Notes under the pieces: model-generated | Seen by the model: the letters and a program-made list of their open reading frames with translations, nothing else | What the model was told of the DNA's origin: nothing | Database searches by the model: none | Made by a program: the position numbers and the translations under genes | In this document: piece by piece, positions 54,900-64,000 of the stretch | How the letters are laid out: every line of letters begins with the position of its first letter | How positions within the stretch are numbered: the stretch's first letter is position 1 | From: Bicyclus anynana | Taxonomy: Eukaryota > Arthropoda > Insecta > Lepidoptera > Nymphalidae | NCBI RefSeq assembly: GCF_947172395.1 | Contig: NC_069099.1 | Span: 9,057,740 to 9,121,739, forward strand | Direction: 5' to 3' | Length of the DNA: 64,000 bases

Positions 54900-57629
54900 A
54901 TGGAAAAAGAGAGTTTTGATACTGCCCTTAGAGAACTAACGTCAAAGCGTAGCTCATTTAAAGGTCGTCTCACTAAATTTAAAAATACTTTGGAGATTTT
55001 GAGTAATTCAAAATCTATCCCACAAGTAGAAATCAGTAAGCTATCAATTAAATTAAGTAGATTTGAGGGATTATTCACTGAGTTTGATGAATTGCAAACT
55101 CAGATTGAGATTTTAAATGTGGACAGCCAAGAAGTCGAATTAAATATTAGAGATATTCTTGAACAAGATTTCTGTTACTGTATTGCTACTGCCCAACAAT
55201 TAATTGCTGACAACTCCTCACCAAGAAAATCCTCGCACTCTTGCTGCTCTAATGAGGATGATAGGGACAGATCATTGTTGGGATTTAAGTTGCCTACCAT
55301 ACAAATTACTAAATTTGACGGTTCATATTATAAGTGGTTGGAGTTCAAAGATATCTTTACATCCCTAGTTCATGATAATAACAAAATTAAAGATGTCCAT
55401 AAGTTTTATTATTTAAATTCCTATTTAGAGGGAGAGGCCGCCCGTGTAATAAGTAACTTGGAAGTCGTGGATAAAAATTATGTCAAGGCATGGCAGCTTC
55501 TCTGCGAACGATATGATAATAAACGTCAACTAATAAATAATCACTTAAAGGCTTTATTTAACATTGATACGGTTAGGGAATCTGAAAAATCCTTAAGATT
55601 TATTATAGACCATATCTCAAAAAATCTACGTGCCCTCCACACACTAGGGTTGCCCACCGAGAGCTGGGACATGATCATAATCTTCATAGTTTCTCAGAAA
55701 CTGGATGCTACCACAGCTCTCAAATGGGAGGAGTGTAGGAGTAATATAAGGGACTTGCCTACATTGCATGATTTCTTTGAGTTTTTGAGAAATCGGGCTG
55801 ATGTATTTGAGACTATCAATAAAAATAAGAATATTAGACGCAGCTCCAGTGCGGATATGCCGTGCTCTCCAAAACACAAGTTCCAAACATCTAAATCATT
55901 TGCCACAACGTCTTCTACTACAAAAGCCATTGCATGCTCGGTATGCAAGGGCAACCACCGAGTCTATGAGTGTCTAGCATTCAAAGCTAAATCTTTACGG
56001 GACAGGCTATCTCTAGTATCCTCTTTAAATTTGTGCAGAAACTGTCTTCGCAACAACTGCAATGTTGAGCACTGTCGGCTGCCAGGTGGCTGCAAGATCT
56101 GTAGGCAGCGCCACAACACCCTTATACATGTCCCTGAGTCGGTGGATGAGTCGAGCGCTCCTGTTGAAACAGTCTCTATGTCGTCCTTGTCTTCAACTGA
56201 GGTATTGCTGTGCACTGCCATGGTAAATGTGATCAACCCCTCCACTAATGAAAGAATGGTAGTGCGAGCTCTTCTTGACAGTGGGAGTCAATGTTCATTT
56301 TTGTCAGCATCAGTGAAAACAAAGCTCAGGTTGGCTTCTCAGAGCACTACAACCAAGATTATGGGTATAGGCGGCCAAAAGCTAAATGTTAATACACAAC
56401 GTTGCTCAGTGCGCATTCAGTCAAAATGCAGTGACTTTTCTACGACTACTACCTGTCTTGTCCTGCCTAAACTCACTGGCAATATACCTAAAGTTACATT
56501 TGATATAAACCATTTCAATATTTCTAATTTCCAGTTGGCGGATCCAACGTTCAATATACCTTCTGAACCAGACATGATCCTGGGTGCAGAACTATTTTGG
56601 AGTATCATAGGTACCGAGCATCATTCCCTTGGTGAGCATTGCCCTACTTTACGCAGCTCTCTACTGGGGTGGCTAATAGGAGGCCCTATAGGTATTGTTC
56701 CATCTGTGTCTAAGACATCCAAAACCATCCACTGCAATCTGGCTTGCAGTGATGATGACCTATCTAATCAAATTTCTAAGTTCTGGGAACTTGAAAAGGT
56801 CCCATCTAAGCCAAGCTATACTGAGGAAGAAAGACTGTGTGAACAGCACTTCCTTGAGACTACCAGCCGCCATGACAATGGTCAATTCAGGGTGAGAATC
56901 CCACTTCGTTGCAATAGAGATTGTCTAGGGAACTCCTACACACTAGCCGAGCAAAGATTCTTTAGACTTGAAAAGCGATTCATTAAGCAACCTTTACTAA
57001 AAAAGTTGTATGTTGAGTTCATGAGGGAATATGCAGACCTAGGACATTTATCTGTGTATAATGAAATCCCACCTGATACAGCTTACTATATTCCTCATCT
57101 ACCAGTTTTGAAACTAGATTCCGAATCAACCAAGATCAGGGTTGTATACGATGCTTCTGCCCGTACAACTTCTGGATTCTCGGTCAATGACCTCCAAATG
57201 GTTGGACCTAATGTTCAAGATTCATTATTCAATATATTAGTTCGTTTTCGCCAATATAAATATGTACTAGCAGCAGACATAGAGAAGATGTACAGGAGCA
57301 TCATTGTACATGAATCAGATCGCGACCTGCAGCTAATTCTGTGGAGGGAACACCCAACACAGCCTTTGCAAACATTACAATTGAATACAGTTACGTATGG
57401 CTTTGCTAGCTCCAGCTTTCTCAGCACACGTTGTCTATGGCAGTGTGGCCAGGAGTGTGCTGAGACTAGGATTGCCGACATAATTAAAAGTGATTTCTAT
57501 GTGGATGATCTGTTGACAGGAGCTCAGACCGAGGAGGATTTGATTCATGTACAACAATCTGTTAGTGGGGCTCTTGCAGCTGGAGGCTTTCACCTAAGGA
57601 AATATCGCTCCAATTTACTGCGTTACTAA
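54900..57629 (+). CDS. BEL/Pao gag, protease and reverse transcriptase (pol broken at its end)
   Basis: The frame has 909 codons from ATG at 54900. Residues 1 to about 330 are capsid-like gag. A zinc knuckle region starts at C346 (CX2CX3HX4C), followed by further Cys/His clusters (CRNCLRNNCNVEHC, CKICRQRH). The aspartic protease active site is LLDSGSQ, with D460. The reverse transcriptase has AADIEKMY (D793) and YVDD at 867-870. Just after HLRK the frame runs into a TAA at 57627. RNase H and integrase continue in another frame at once, so this reads as a frameshift in a normally single gag-pol frame. Confidence 0.9.
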   Translation: MEKESFDTALRELTSKRSSFKGRLTKFKNTLEILSNSKSIPQVEISKLSIKLSRFEGLFTEFDELQTQIEILNVDSQEVELNIRDILEQDFCYCIATAQQLIADNSSPRKSSHSCCSNEDDRDRSLLGFKLPTIQITKFDGSYYKWLEFKDIFTSLVHDNNKIKDVHKFYYLNSYLEGEAARVISNLEVVDKNYVKAWQLLCERYDNKRQLINNHLKALFNIDTVRESEKSLRFIIDHISKNLRALHTLGLPTESWDMIIIFIVSQKLDATTALKWEECRSNIRDLPTLHDFFEFLRNRADVFETINKNKNIRRSSSADMPCSPKHKFQTSKSFATTSSTTKAIACSVCKGNHRVYECLAFKAKSLRDRLSLVSSLNLCRNCLRNNCNVEHCRLPGGCKICRQRHNTLIHVPESVDESSAPVETVSMSSLSSTEVLLCTAMVNVINPSTNERMVVRALLDSGSQCSFLSASVKTKLRLASQSTTTKIMGIGGQKLNVNTQRCSVRIQSKCSDFSTTTTCLVLPKLTGNIPKVTFDINHFNISNFQLADPTFNIPSEPDMILGAELFWSIIGTEHHSLGEHCPTLRSSLLGWLIGGPIGIVPSVSKTSKTIHCNLACSDDDLSNQISKFWELEKVPSKPSYTEEERLCEQHFLETTSRHDNGQFRVRIPLRCNRDCLGNSYTLAEQRFFRLEKRFIKQPLLKKLYVEFMREYADLGHLSVYNEIPPDTAYYIPHLPVLKLDSESTKIRVVYDASARTTSGFSVNDLQMVGPNVQDSLFNILVRFRQYKYVLAADIEKMYRSIIVHESDRDLQLILWREHPTQPLQTLQLNTVTYGFASSSFLSTRCLWQCGQECAETRIADIIKSDFYVDDLLTGAQTEEDLIHVQQSVSGALAAGGFHLRKYRSNLLRY

Positions 57630-60031
57630 ATTCATCCTTGCCTAACGCGCAAGGTGACCTTTCCATTAGTAATGCTGCTAGCACATTGGGAATAAGTTGG
57701 ACGTCGTCGTCTGACCGACTTAATTTCCCTATTAAGTTTTCGGATCCAGGCGTAATTACAAAGAGAACCATTCTGTCTTGCACCTTCAAGGTTTTTGACC
57801 CTCTTGGTCTTCTTTCTCTTTGCACCATAAAACCCAAGATCATCATCCAAAGGCTTTGGTCAGAAACAAAGCTTGGATGGGATGATAAGGTTCCACTTCA
57901 CATTGAGTCCGAGTGGCGTACATTTGTAAAAGGTTTTCAAAATATTACCAATCTATCAATTTCTAGACAAGTTTTAATCGAGAATCCCATTCGAATCGAA
58001 ATGCATAGCTTCTGTGATGCATCTGAGCTTGCATATGGTTGTTGTATTTATCTTAAGTCTTGCAATGCTAGAGGTGAAGTTCAGGTTCGTCTACTTTGTG
58101 CTAAATCAAGAGTATGCCCTATAAAACGGCAGACTATCCCCCGCTTAGAGCTTTGTGGGGCTCTTTTAAGTTCAGATCTCTCTAACTCAGTTACTCAGGC
58201 TTTGCGATGCCGAATTGATCGCCATGTGTATTGGACAGACTCCAAAGTTGTTCTGGGATGGCTACAGACATCTAAATCAGCAAAAACGTTTGTGGCCAAT
58301 AGAGTAACAGCAATTCAGGAAGTGTCAGACTCTAGTTTGTGGCGTTACGTCCCTACAACTCAAAATCCTGCAGATCTAGTGTCACGTGGTGTGGATCCCT
58401 CCAACATAAGCCCTTGCCCACTATGGTGGCACGGGCCTGATTTCTTGTTAGGGTCAGAGGAATCTTGGCCTTCACAAGATCATAACAAAAGTATGGTAGA
58501 GTTACCCGAGCTTAAGGTTCATATGGTTGAAAAGTCTAATGATTCATTTTTTAACATTACCAATATTTCTAGATTCACATACCTACAACGCGCCTATGCA
58601 TGGTTGCTACGTTTTATCCACAATTCAAGAAATCCCAATGATAAATTTACAGGTCCTCTGCAGGCCTCCGAATGTGAGAACTCTTTGCGTCTGTTGATAA
58701 AGATATCACAAAAGGAATCCTTTCAGAGCGAGTTGATCTTACTATCCAACAAAGAACCACTTAAACCAAAATCTATTTTGTCTTCTCTTAATCCATTTAT
58801 TGATGTTGATGGCATATTGAGAGTAGGAGGCCGTCTGGTCTTGTCTGACTTTGACTATGATAAAAAACATCCGATCTTACTACAGGCTAGTAGTCACCTC
58901 ACAAAAATCTTGTTTCAATATGAGCATGTTCGTTTGATGCATGCTGGTCCCTCCCACCTACTGGCCTCTATTAGAAATCGTTTTTGGCCAATAGGTGGGA
59001 GGAACCTAGCGAGAAATACCACTAGAAGCTGTATTAAATGCCGGCGATTCAGAGGAGAGACTATGACCAATATCATGGGCAATTTGCCCAAAGACCGTCT
59101 CACAAATAGCTTTCCCTTCAGTGTAGTAGGTACCGACTTTGCTGGACCCTTTTTGATTACTGATCGTAAAGGTAGGGGTGCTAAGATTAGTAAATGTTAT
59201 TTGCGCATTTTTGTATGCTTCACATATAAGTGTGTGCATCTAGAAGCCGTTAGCGAACTCTCTACTAAAGCCTATATTTTAAGTCTAAGACGCATGATTT
59301 CGCGCAGGGGAATCCCACATATTCTTCTGAGTGATCAGGGCCGTAATTATGTAGGTGCTGCACGTGAAATAACAAGTTTTTTGACATCTAAGGAGTATGA
59401 AAACTCTGTTGTTGATTTTACATCCAAGTTAAACATAGAATTTAAGTTCTCTCCTGCATACGCTCCTCATTTTGGCGGTTTATGGGAAGCCGGAATAAAA
59501 AGTGCTAAATTTCATTTAAATAGAGTAATGGGTAATGCGCATTTGACCTTCGAGGAACTATCCTCGCTATTTGCTCAGGTTGAAGCCATCCTAAATAGCC
59601 GACCCCTCTGTCCTCTCAGCTCTTCTCCTAATGATCTCCAATGCCTAACCCCGGGACACTTTCTAATTGGCAGACCTCTTAGTTCACTACCAGGCCCATC
59701 ATTTGCCGAAGTCAAGGAGAGCCGCTTGGACCGATATCAACGTCTAGAGAGAGCCAGGCAACACTTTTGGAGAAGATGGTCCAGTGAATATGTGGCCGAG
59801 CTACAGCAGCGAGTGAAGTGGCGCACCAAATGCACTAATCTGAAGGTGGATGATCTTGTATTAATAAAGGAGCCTAATGCTCCACCGCTCTGCTGGCAGC
59901 TGGGGAGAGTGGCGAGGCTATACCCTGGATCAGATGGCATACCACGTGTGGCCGACGTCGCTACCGCCCAGGGGACCATAAGACGTGCTCTCAATCGCCT
60001 AAGCCTGCTGCCAAGTGACGATTCAGCTTGA
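57614..60031 (+). pseudogene. BEL/Pao pol continuation: RNase H and integrase, out of frame
   Basis: This frame is -1 relative to the upstream one and has no ATG at its start, so it is not a separate gene. RNase H shows FCDAS, IPRLELCGA, WTDSKVV and PADLVSRG. The integrase has a zinc-binding HLLASIRNRFWP...CIKCRRF region, and the catalytic triad lies in GTDFAGPF (near 59134), LSDQGRNY (near 59332) and HFGGLWEAG (Glu near 59485). The C-terminal DLVLIKE...W-LGRV segment, typical of BEL/Pao integrases, is complete up to TGA at 60029. A single-base deletion near 57610-57620 would explain the break. Confidence 0.85.
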
Positions 60032-60056
60032 AAACTTCATTTCAAGGGCCGGAGGA

Positions 60057-60326
60057 TGTTCGCGCTCGCGCTCTGTGTTGGTGTCAATCAAAATTCTCCG
60101 TCTAACTGACATTACATGTATTATGGGTCTGTGAAGTGTTAATCTGTGCCCGCGCGTTTCGGTCTTGTCTCTTCGGTGTACGCGTCGTTTTTCCATTGTC
60201 AAAATTTTTCACCAACATGTCTATTTTTAATTAACCAAAGATGTAAAGAAACTAGTACAACTACTGTAACAATCTAAGCTGCTTTTTATTAATCTACGCT
60301 GCCACTCATCCACTAATTCACCAACA
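60057..60326 (+). repeat. 3' LTR of the BEL/Pao element
   Basis: TG...CA borders and 270 bp, 269 of 270 positions the same as the 5' LTR by eye. Confidence 0.95.
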
Positions 60327-60331
60327 ATAAG

Positions 60332-61437
60332 TTTGTGCAAATGATAACTCAAGTTAGTTAAATTATACCTACTGCATTTCCTTACTAATTACCTAGTGTC
60401 AATATCGTTATGAAGAGGAAATTAAACACTAAGCGAGACAGTTTAATTTATTATTTGCCTATTGTAAAAAGAGTTTGATGCTACTTTTTCCAGGAAATCT
60501 CTACTGTGGTGGTTGTTTTTGTACGAGTATCTATCTTTATTACAATTCACAAACATACGTATACAGGTCCGTTTAAATCTACAGACGTTAATCGTGCCAG
60601 ACACGTGCCGTTGCAGACAAAATAATGTTCTTCTATACAGTGTTTATTAACGTATTTATATCTATCGTAACGCGGCCGCGCAGACGTTGACCGACATAGG
60701 CTGCGCACGACCAGTATTCGCAGAAAGAATATTTTGTCTGTGCGGTTCATGTCTGTAAAGTTTTTTCGTAAAACTTGAATTAAAATTGACAGCGCCTTAC
60801 ACAAATGATTATAAGACCGCCATTACCAAATGACAATGAGCGCCATTAAGACAACGCTACATCTAGGGGACTTCTTTCATGAAGAGAATTTAAGTGTCTC
60901 TAATTTTCTACAAAAAATGTATCCACACTTTTTTTCATAAGTTGCCATTGCCATTTCCGTGATACAGCGGTTGAAAGAATTAAAAAAAATTTAACAGAAT
61001 AGACGAATTTAAAGCTGTTGAGTTATAAAAAGAATAGTTACAGAACTGCACTCCAATTAATAGAATAAAGTAGACATTGCTAATCATAGTGTGGATCAGC
61101 TCTAGTCGAACAAAGTTTGGTAAAAATTATCGATCCAACAAACGAGGTATGACCTACTTCGTTCAGTTAAGGTGTTTTATTTCCGTAACCTCTTTTCGTG
61201 GCCCTTACATACATTTGCATACATTTCGTTGAAACTACCTACGATTACTATAAAGTCTAATACATATGGGTTTAGTTGAAGTTACTGTGTAATTTCTAGA
61301 TTGGCTCCAGTCTAGCCGGGTAGGCAATTAGTCGCAGAGGTAACCAACCACTCTACGGGTTAAACTATGCCATTAAGCTATTTAGGGGCAGGCATGTACT
61401 TTGACTAGCACTGTGTCAGTGTATAATGTTTTTTTTT
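60332..61437. other. Intergenic stretch, nothing recognised
   Basis: A locally GC-richer patch (CGCGGCCGCGCAGACG near 60670) has no supporting features. Confidence 0.5.
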
Positions 61438-61535
61438 TTATAAAGACCTGGATAAGTTTGTTTTGCGCTCTTCTCGGATCAAGGAACTCTCGTAACTTTA
61501 GTTTTTAGTTTCCGACTTTACTTATCAACTACGTA
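61438..61535 (-). repeat. Dispersed repeat fragment (partner at 795-895)
   Basis: CCTGGATAAGTTTG, GCGCTCTTCTCGGATCAAGG and CTCGTAACTTTAGTTTT are the inverse of the sequence at 795-895. Confidence 0.6.
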
Positions 61536-62254
61536 ACTTGACGTTCTATAATCTTTTTAACATATAAATGAAACCGACTTCAAAGACGTATTTCAGTTAT
61601 TTTGATCTTAACACAAAATTACTAAACCGATTTTTATGAAAATTAAATGGGACAATCTGAAAGTATACTCTTTTTAATAAAAAAATAATACTCAAAATTG
61701 GTTAATAAATGACGAAGTTATAAGGTAAAAACATACGCGTCGAATTGAAAAGAAAAAAAAAATTTTAACCGAGTGTTTGTAATTTAATCCCTTAATAAAG
61801 TTAATTTCGAATTTGAATTTGAGATTAATAAAATTATTTTCATCGATAAGCACAAAGTTTAGTAGAAAATATCGTATTAATCATCACTAAATGTAAATAC
61901 AAACTACTAGTTAAAGCAACGAGAATCTACCGATACAAAAAAATGTTAAAAAATTTTAACTCTCCGAACAAACTCTGGAAAAAATTTGATCACGTAAACG
62001 CAAGTATGACGAAAACAAATCTGTCACGCAAGATTTGAATTTAAACGACCCTCCTTACTTTTTCTCTAAAGAGGCTTTTAACGGTGAAATTCTGGGAGGT
62101 ATTTGTGGAACGAGTTCAGTTAGCACGCTTGCTGGCGGGTTGAAAAGGCTTTAATGGCTGCTCGCTGTGGTGTAAGCTATTTTCAGGTGCCATTACAAAG
62201 TTTTAACACTATAATATTATACCTACGTACTTACGTGTGTTATACTTTTGATTC
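61536..62254. other. Intergenic stretch, one likely repeat remnant
   Basis: AAACCGACTTCAAAGACG and TACTAAACCGATTTTTATGA (61568-61645) have the style of an insect dispersed repeat, but no second copy is in the window. No gene. Confidence 0.45.
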
Positions 62255-62562
62255 GTCATTGACAACCCATATTCGGCTCACTGGTGAACATGATTCTCCT
62301 TTCATAATATTCTTATTATGAAAGGAGGGTTAGGCTAATAGTCCACCACGTTGGCCCAATGCGGATTGGCAGGCTACACACACGTAGAAAATTAGGAAAA
62401 TGATCAAGAAGGTTTCAGGTATTTCAACGTTTGAAGCACGTGATATTTAATTTCTTAAAATGCACATACCTGAAAACTTGGAGATGCATGTTCCGGGCAA
62501 GATTCAAACCTACACCCTCTGAATTAAAACCAGAGATAGTATCCACTATCACGATATACAGA
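62255..62562 (-). mobile_element. SINE family C, nearly full copy
   Basis: In antisense it has GACAACCCATATTCGGCTCA, GTCCACCACGTTGGCCCAAT, GCGGATTGGCAGGCTAC, CACGTGATATTTAATTTC and AAAATGCACATACCTGAAAA. The head carries a B-box-like GATTCAAACC and CTCTGAATTAAAACCAGAG, which suggests a tRNA-derived promoter. The central stem has grown to CTCCTTTCATAAT/ATTATGAAAGGAG. Confidence 0.75.
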
Positions 62563-62790
62563 GTAAATATTGAATAAAGCAGGTGGTACTTTTAAGATCA
62601 TTTTATAGTAAACAAGTAATCAAACAATAGAATGTAGTTCTAATATTTTTGAAGTAAACAAAGGGTCTATGAATGCAGTATGTACTAAAGAGACAGTAAA
62701 ATTCAAATATGGCCTCCGGTATGTCAAACACTGTTTGTGTCAGCGTATAAAAGGCCGATATATATATCCGATATAGATATATACCGATAT
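62563..62790. other. Intergenic gap, AT-rich
   Basis: It ends in a GATATATATATCCGATATAGATATATA simple-sequence stretch (about 62757-62785, two pieces). No feature was supported. Confidence 0.5.
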
Positions 62791-63058
62791 CTAACGTCAC
62801 CCGGACGTGAGTTTTCTAACTCACGATCTTGGGGGCGTCCGGACTGATTCACTCAGGTCACGGTTACTCCCTCTTGAACGGCCCTCTAAGCCGAGGTCCG
62901 AGTCTCATAGGAGAGTCGTTCCGTCCTCTGTCTTTCTTTCAGTCTTCGGGTCTCATCAGGCGATGCTTCTGCGCTCGCCCAACCGCCCTGGTGTCACCGT
63001 AGTGGTTCCGCAGCTAACGGCTCTTACTCAACAAGAAAAAAAAAGAGGCCATAGTTAG
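62791..63058 (+). other. GC-rich segment with an open frame, unidentified
   Basis: An 83-codon frame (62807-63058) is open through a segment much richer in GC than its surroundings. It ends at an A-rich run and AAAAGAGGCCATAG. The start overlaps a hairpin CGTGAGTTTTCTAACTCACG. No domain was recognised. It could be a retroposon end; coding by the host is doubtful. Confidence 0.35.
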
Positions 63059-63689
63059 TCACCAGCGGACAAAACATTACACATTCTATGAAGACGATGT
63101 GTACTCGACTTCGCATCTACTCCATTAACTCAATTTAACTCAGAACCATGCAATAAAACCGTATGCACACTTCTCTGAAACCTTTGTTCTTACATAACGT
63201 AAGCAAGTAATATAGTAAGTACTTTCTTTTTCTTCGACGACTAATTCTCTTTAGGCATAGTAACTAGGGCTTTCTTATATTGCCTTTTACTTCAATGTGC
63301 AAAACAAAAATGTATGCTTACGATGTAATAAAAAGTAACTATCGATGGCTAGGTTTCATTACTTATCGAAAGCCCTAACCATTTAAGTATCTCTAAATAT
63401 GCAAATGTCTATAAGAATACAATTTATGGTTGGCGCACACTTAGCAGATGCCAGGGAAAATTCTTCTACCCGATGTTACTAAATAAAACATTTCGAATGC
63501 TTCGTTCAAAATTAATGTGAATTTGCAGGCATGGCCTACCAGATTTACTCCTCCTCTAAAACGTCGAGATTTAATAGAACCCGATAATCATCGAAAAACA
63601 TAAATCAATATAACCTATTTAGTACTTACTTAGTAACTAGCTGGAAGTTATGAAAGATATTTCAACAACACAGGACAAGCGTCCTTTCA
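63059..63689. other. Intergenic stretch, nothing recognised
   Basis: No gene or repeat could be supported. Confidence 0.5.
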
Positions 63690-63965
63690 TAATCATCATT
63701 ATCAACCCATATTCATCTTACTGCTTAGCACGAGTCTCCTCTCAGAATACGAGGGGTTAAGCCAATATTCCACCACGTTGGCGGATTGGCAGACTTCACA
63801 CACGTAGAGAATTAAGAAAATTCTTAGGTTTGCAGGTGTTTTCCTTAACCGTTTAAGACACATGATTTAATTTCTTAAAATGCACATAACTGAAAAGTTG
63901 GAGGTTCATGCCGGATTCGAACTTTCGCCCTTTAGCTTTATCAAACACGCAGTAGAGAAATAGTT
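63690..63965 (-). mobile_element. SINE family C, nearly full copy
   Basis: In antisense: TTATCAACCCATATTCATCT, GTCTCCTCTCAGAATACGAG, CCACCACGTTGGCGGATTGG, CACATGATTTAATTTCTTAA and AAAATGCACATAACTGAAAA, then GCCGGATTCGAAC in the head. Some bases between GTTGG and CGGATT are deleted. Confidence 0.75.
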
Positions 63966-64000
63966 TTCGAAAAAGGCGAAGTCTGTCAAACATCAGCGCA

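Larger units (their letters stand above)
54149..60326 (+). mobile_element. BEL/Pao LTR retrotransposon, complete with both LTRs
   Basis: The element is 6178 bp, flanked by the perfect 5-bp duplication ATAAG (54144-54148 and 60327-60331). It has two 270-bp LTRs, a primer binding site, a leader, a gag-pol reading frame broken once, and a polypurine tract (AAGGGCCGGAGGA) ending at 60056. The pol order is protease, reverse transcriptase, RNase H, integrase, as in BEL/Pao elements. No envelope-like frame exists between integrase and the 3' LTR. Confidence 0.95.

Noticed and set aside
57614..60031. Second retrotransposon ORF as an independent gene
   Set aside because: RNase H and integrase are part of the same pol; the frame begins without ATG exactly where the upstream frame breaks.
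60057..60326. Solo LTR
   Set aside because: It is paired with the LTR at 54149 through a matching target duplication and an intact internal region.

Overview
The window looks like nuclear DNA of a moth or butterfly (Lepidoptera). It is AT-rich, intron-rich and crowded with short interspersed repeats. These include three tRNA-derived SINE families, many short Helitron-like elements (5' TC, 3' CTAG, inserted between A and T), several MITE families, 3' ends of RTE-like LINEs with ATGATG tails, and one BEL/Pao LTR retrotransposon. The order is inferred from the character of the repeats and from the host gene; the species cannot be told from the sequence alone.

One host protein-coding gene is supported, on the + strand. 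It is a six-exon SH2-domain adapter of the SHB/SHD/SHE/SHF family, with coding exons at 14744-14812, 26600-27026, 36719-38779, 39400-39544, 39916-40035 and 40464-40650. The phases match at every junction and the sum is 3009 coding bases, or 1002 codons plus a stop. The protein has a short N-terminal exon, then a long basic and Ser/Pro/Tyr-rich region predicted to be disordered. A tandemly duplicated LPFDMPKLRR motif follows, and an SH2 domain closes the C-terminus.

Layout: 1-14460 is intergenic sequence full of repeats. A likely promoter and 5' UTR lie at about 14463-14743. Intron 1 (14813-26599) carries SINEs, MITEs and a G-rich Helitron-like element. Intron 2 (27027-36718) carries a 1.36 kb GC-rich tandem array built on a GGCCGAAGGCC palindrome and a 1.78 kb foldback element with very long inverted arms. 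Introns 3-5 are short. From 40651 to 54148 the sequence is downstream DNA with repeats. A recent BEL/Pao insertion lies at 54149-60326 (270-bp LTRs differing at one base, 5-bp target duplication ATAAG, one frame break in pol). The rest, to 64000, is repeat-bearing intergenic DNA.

The gene is expected to act as a phosphotyrosine-signalling adapter. The surrounding elements are independent passengers. The items most worth a second look are the GC-rich palindromic array and the foldback element, both inside intron 2 and so probably transcribed in the pre-mRNA, and the doubled motif in the adapter. No defence system, CRISPR array or gene cluster of an undescribed kind was found.
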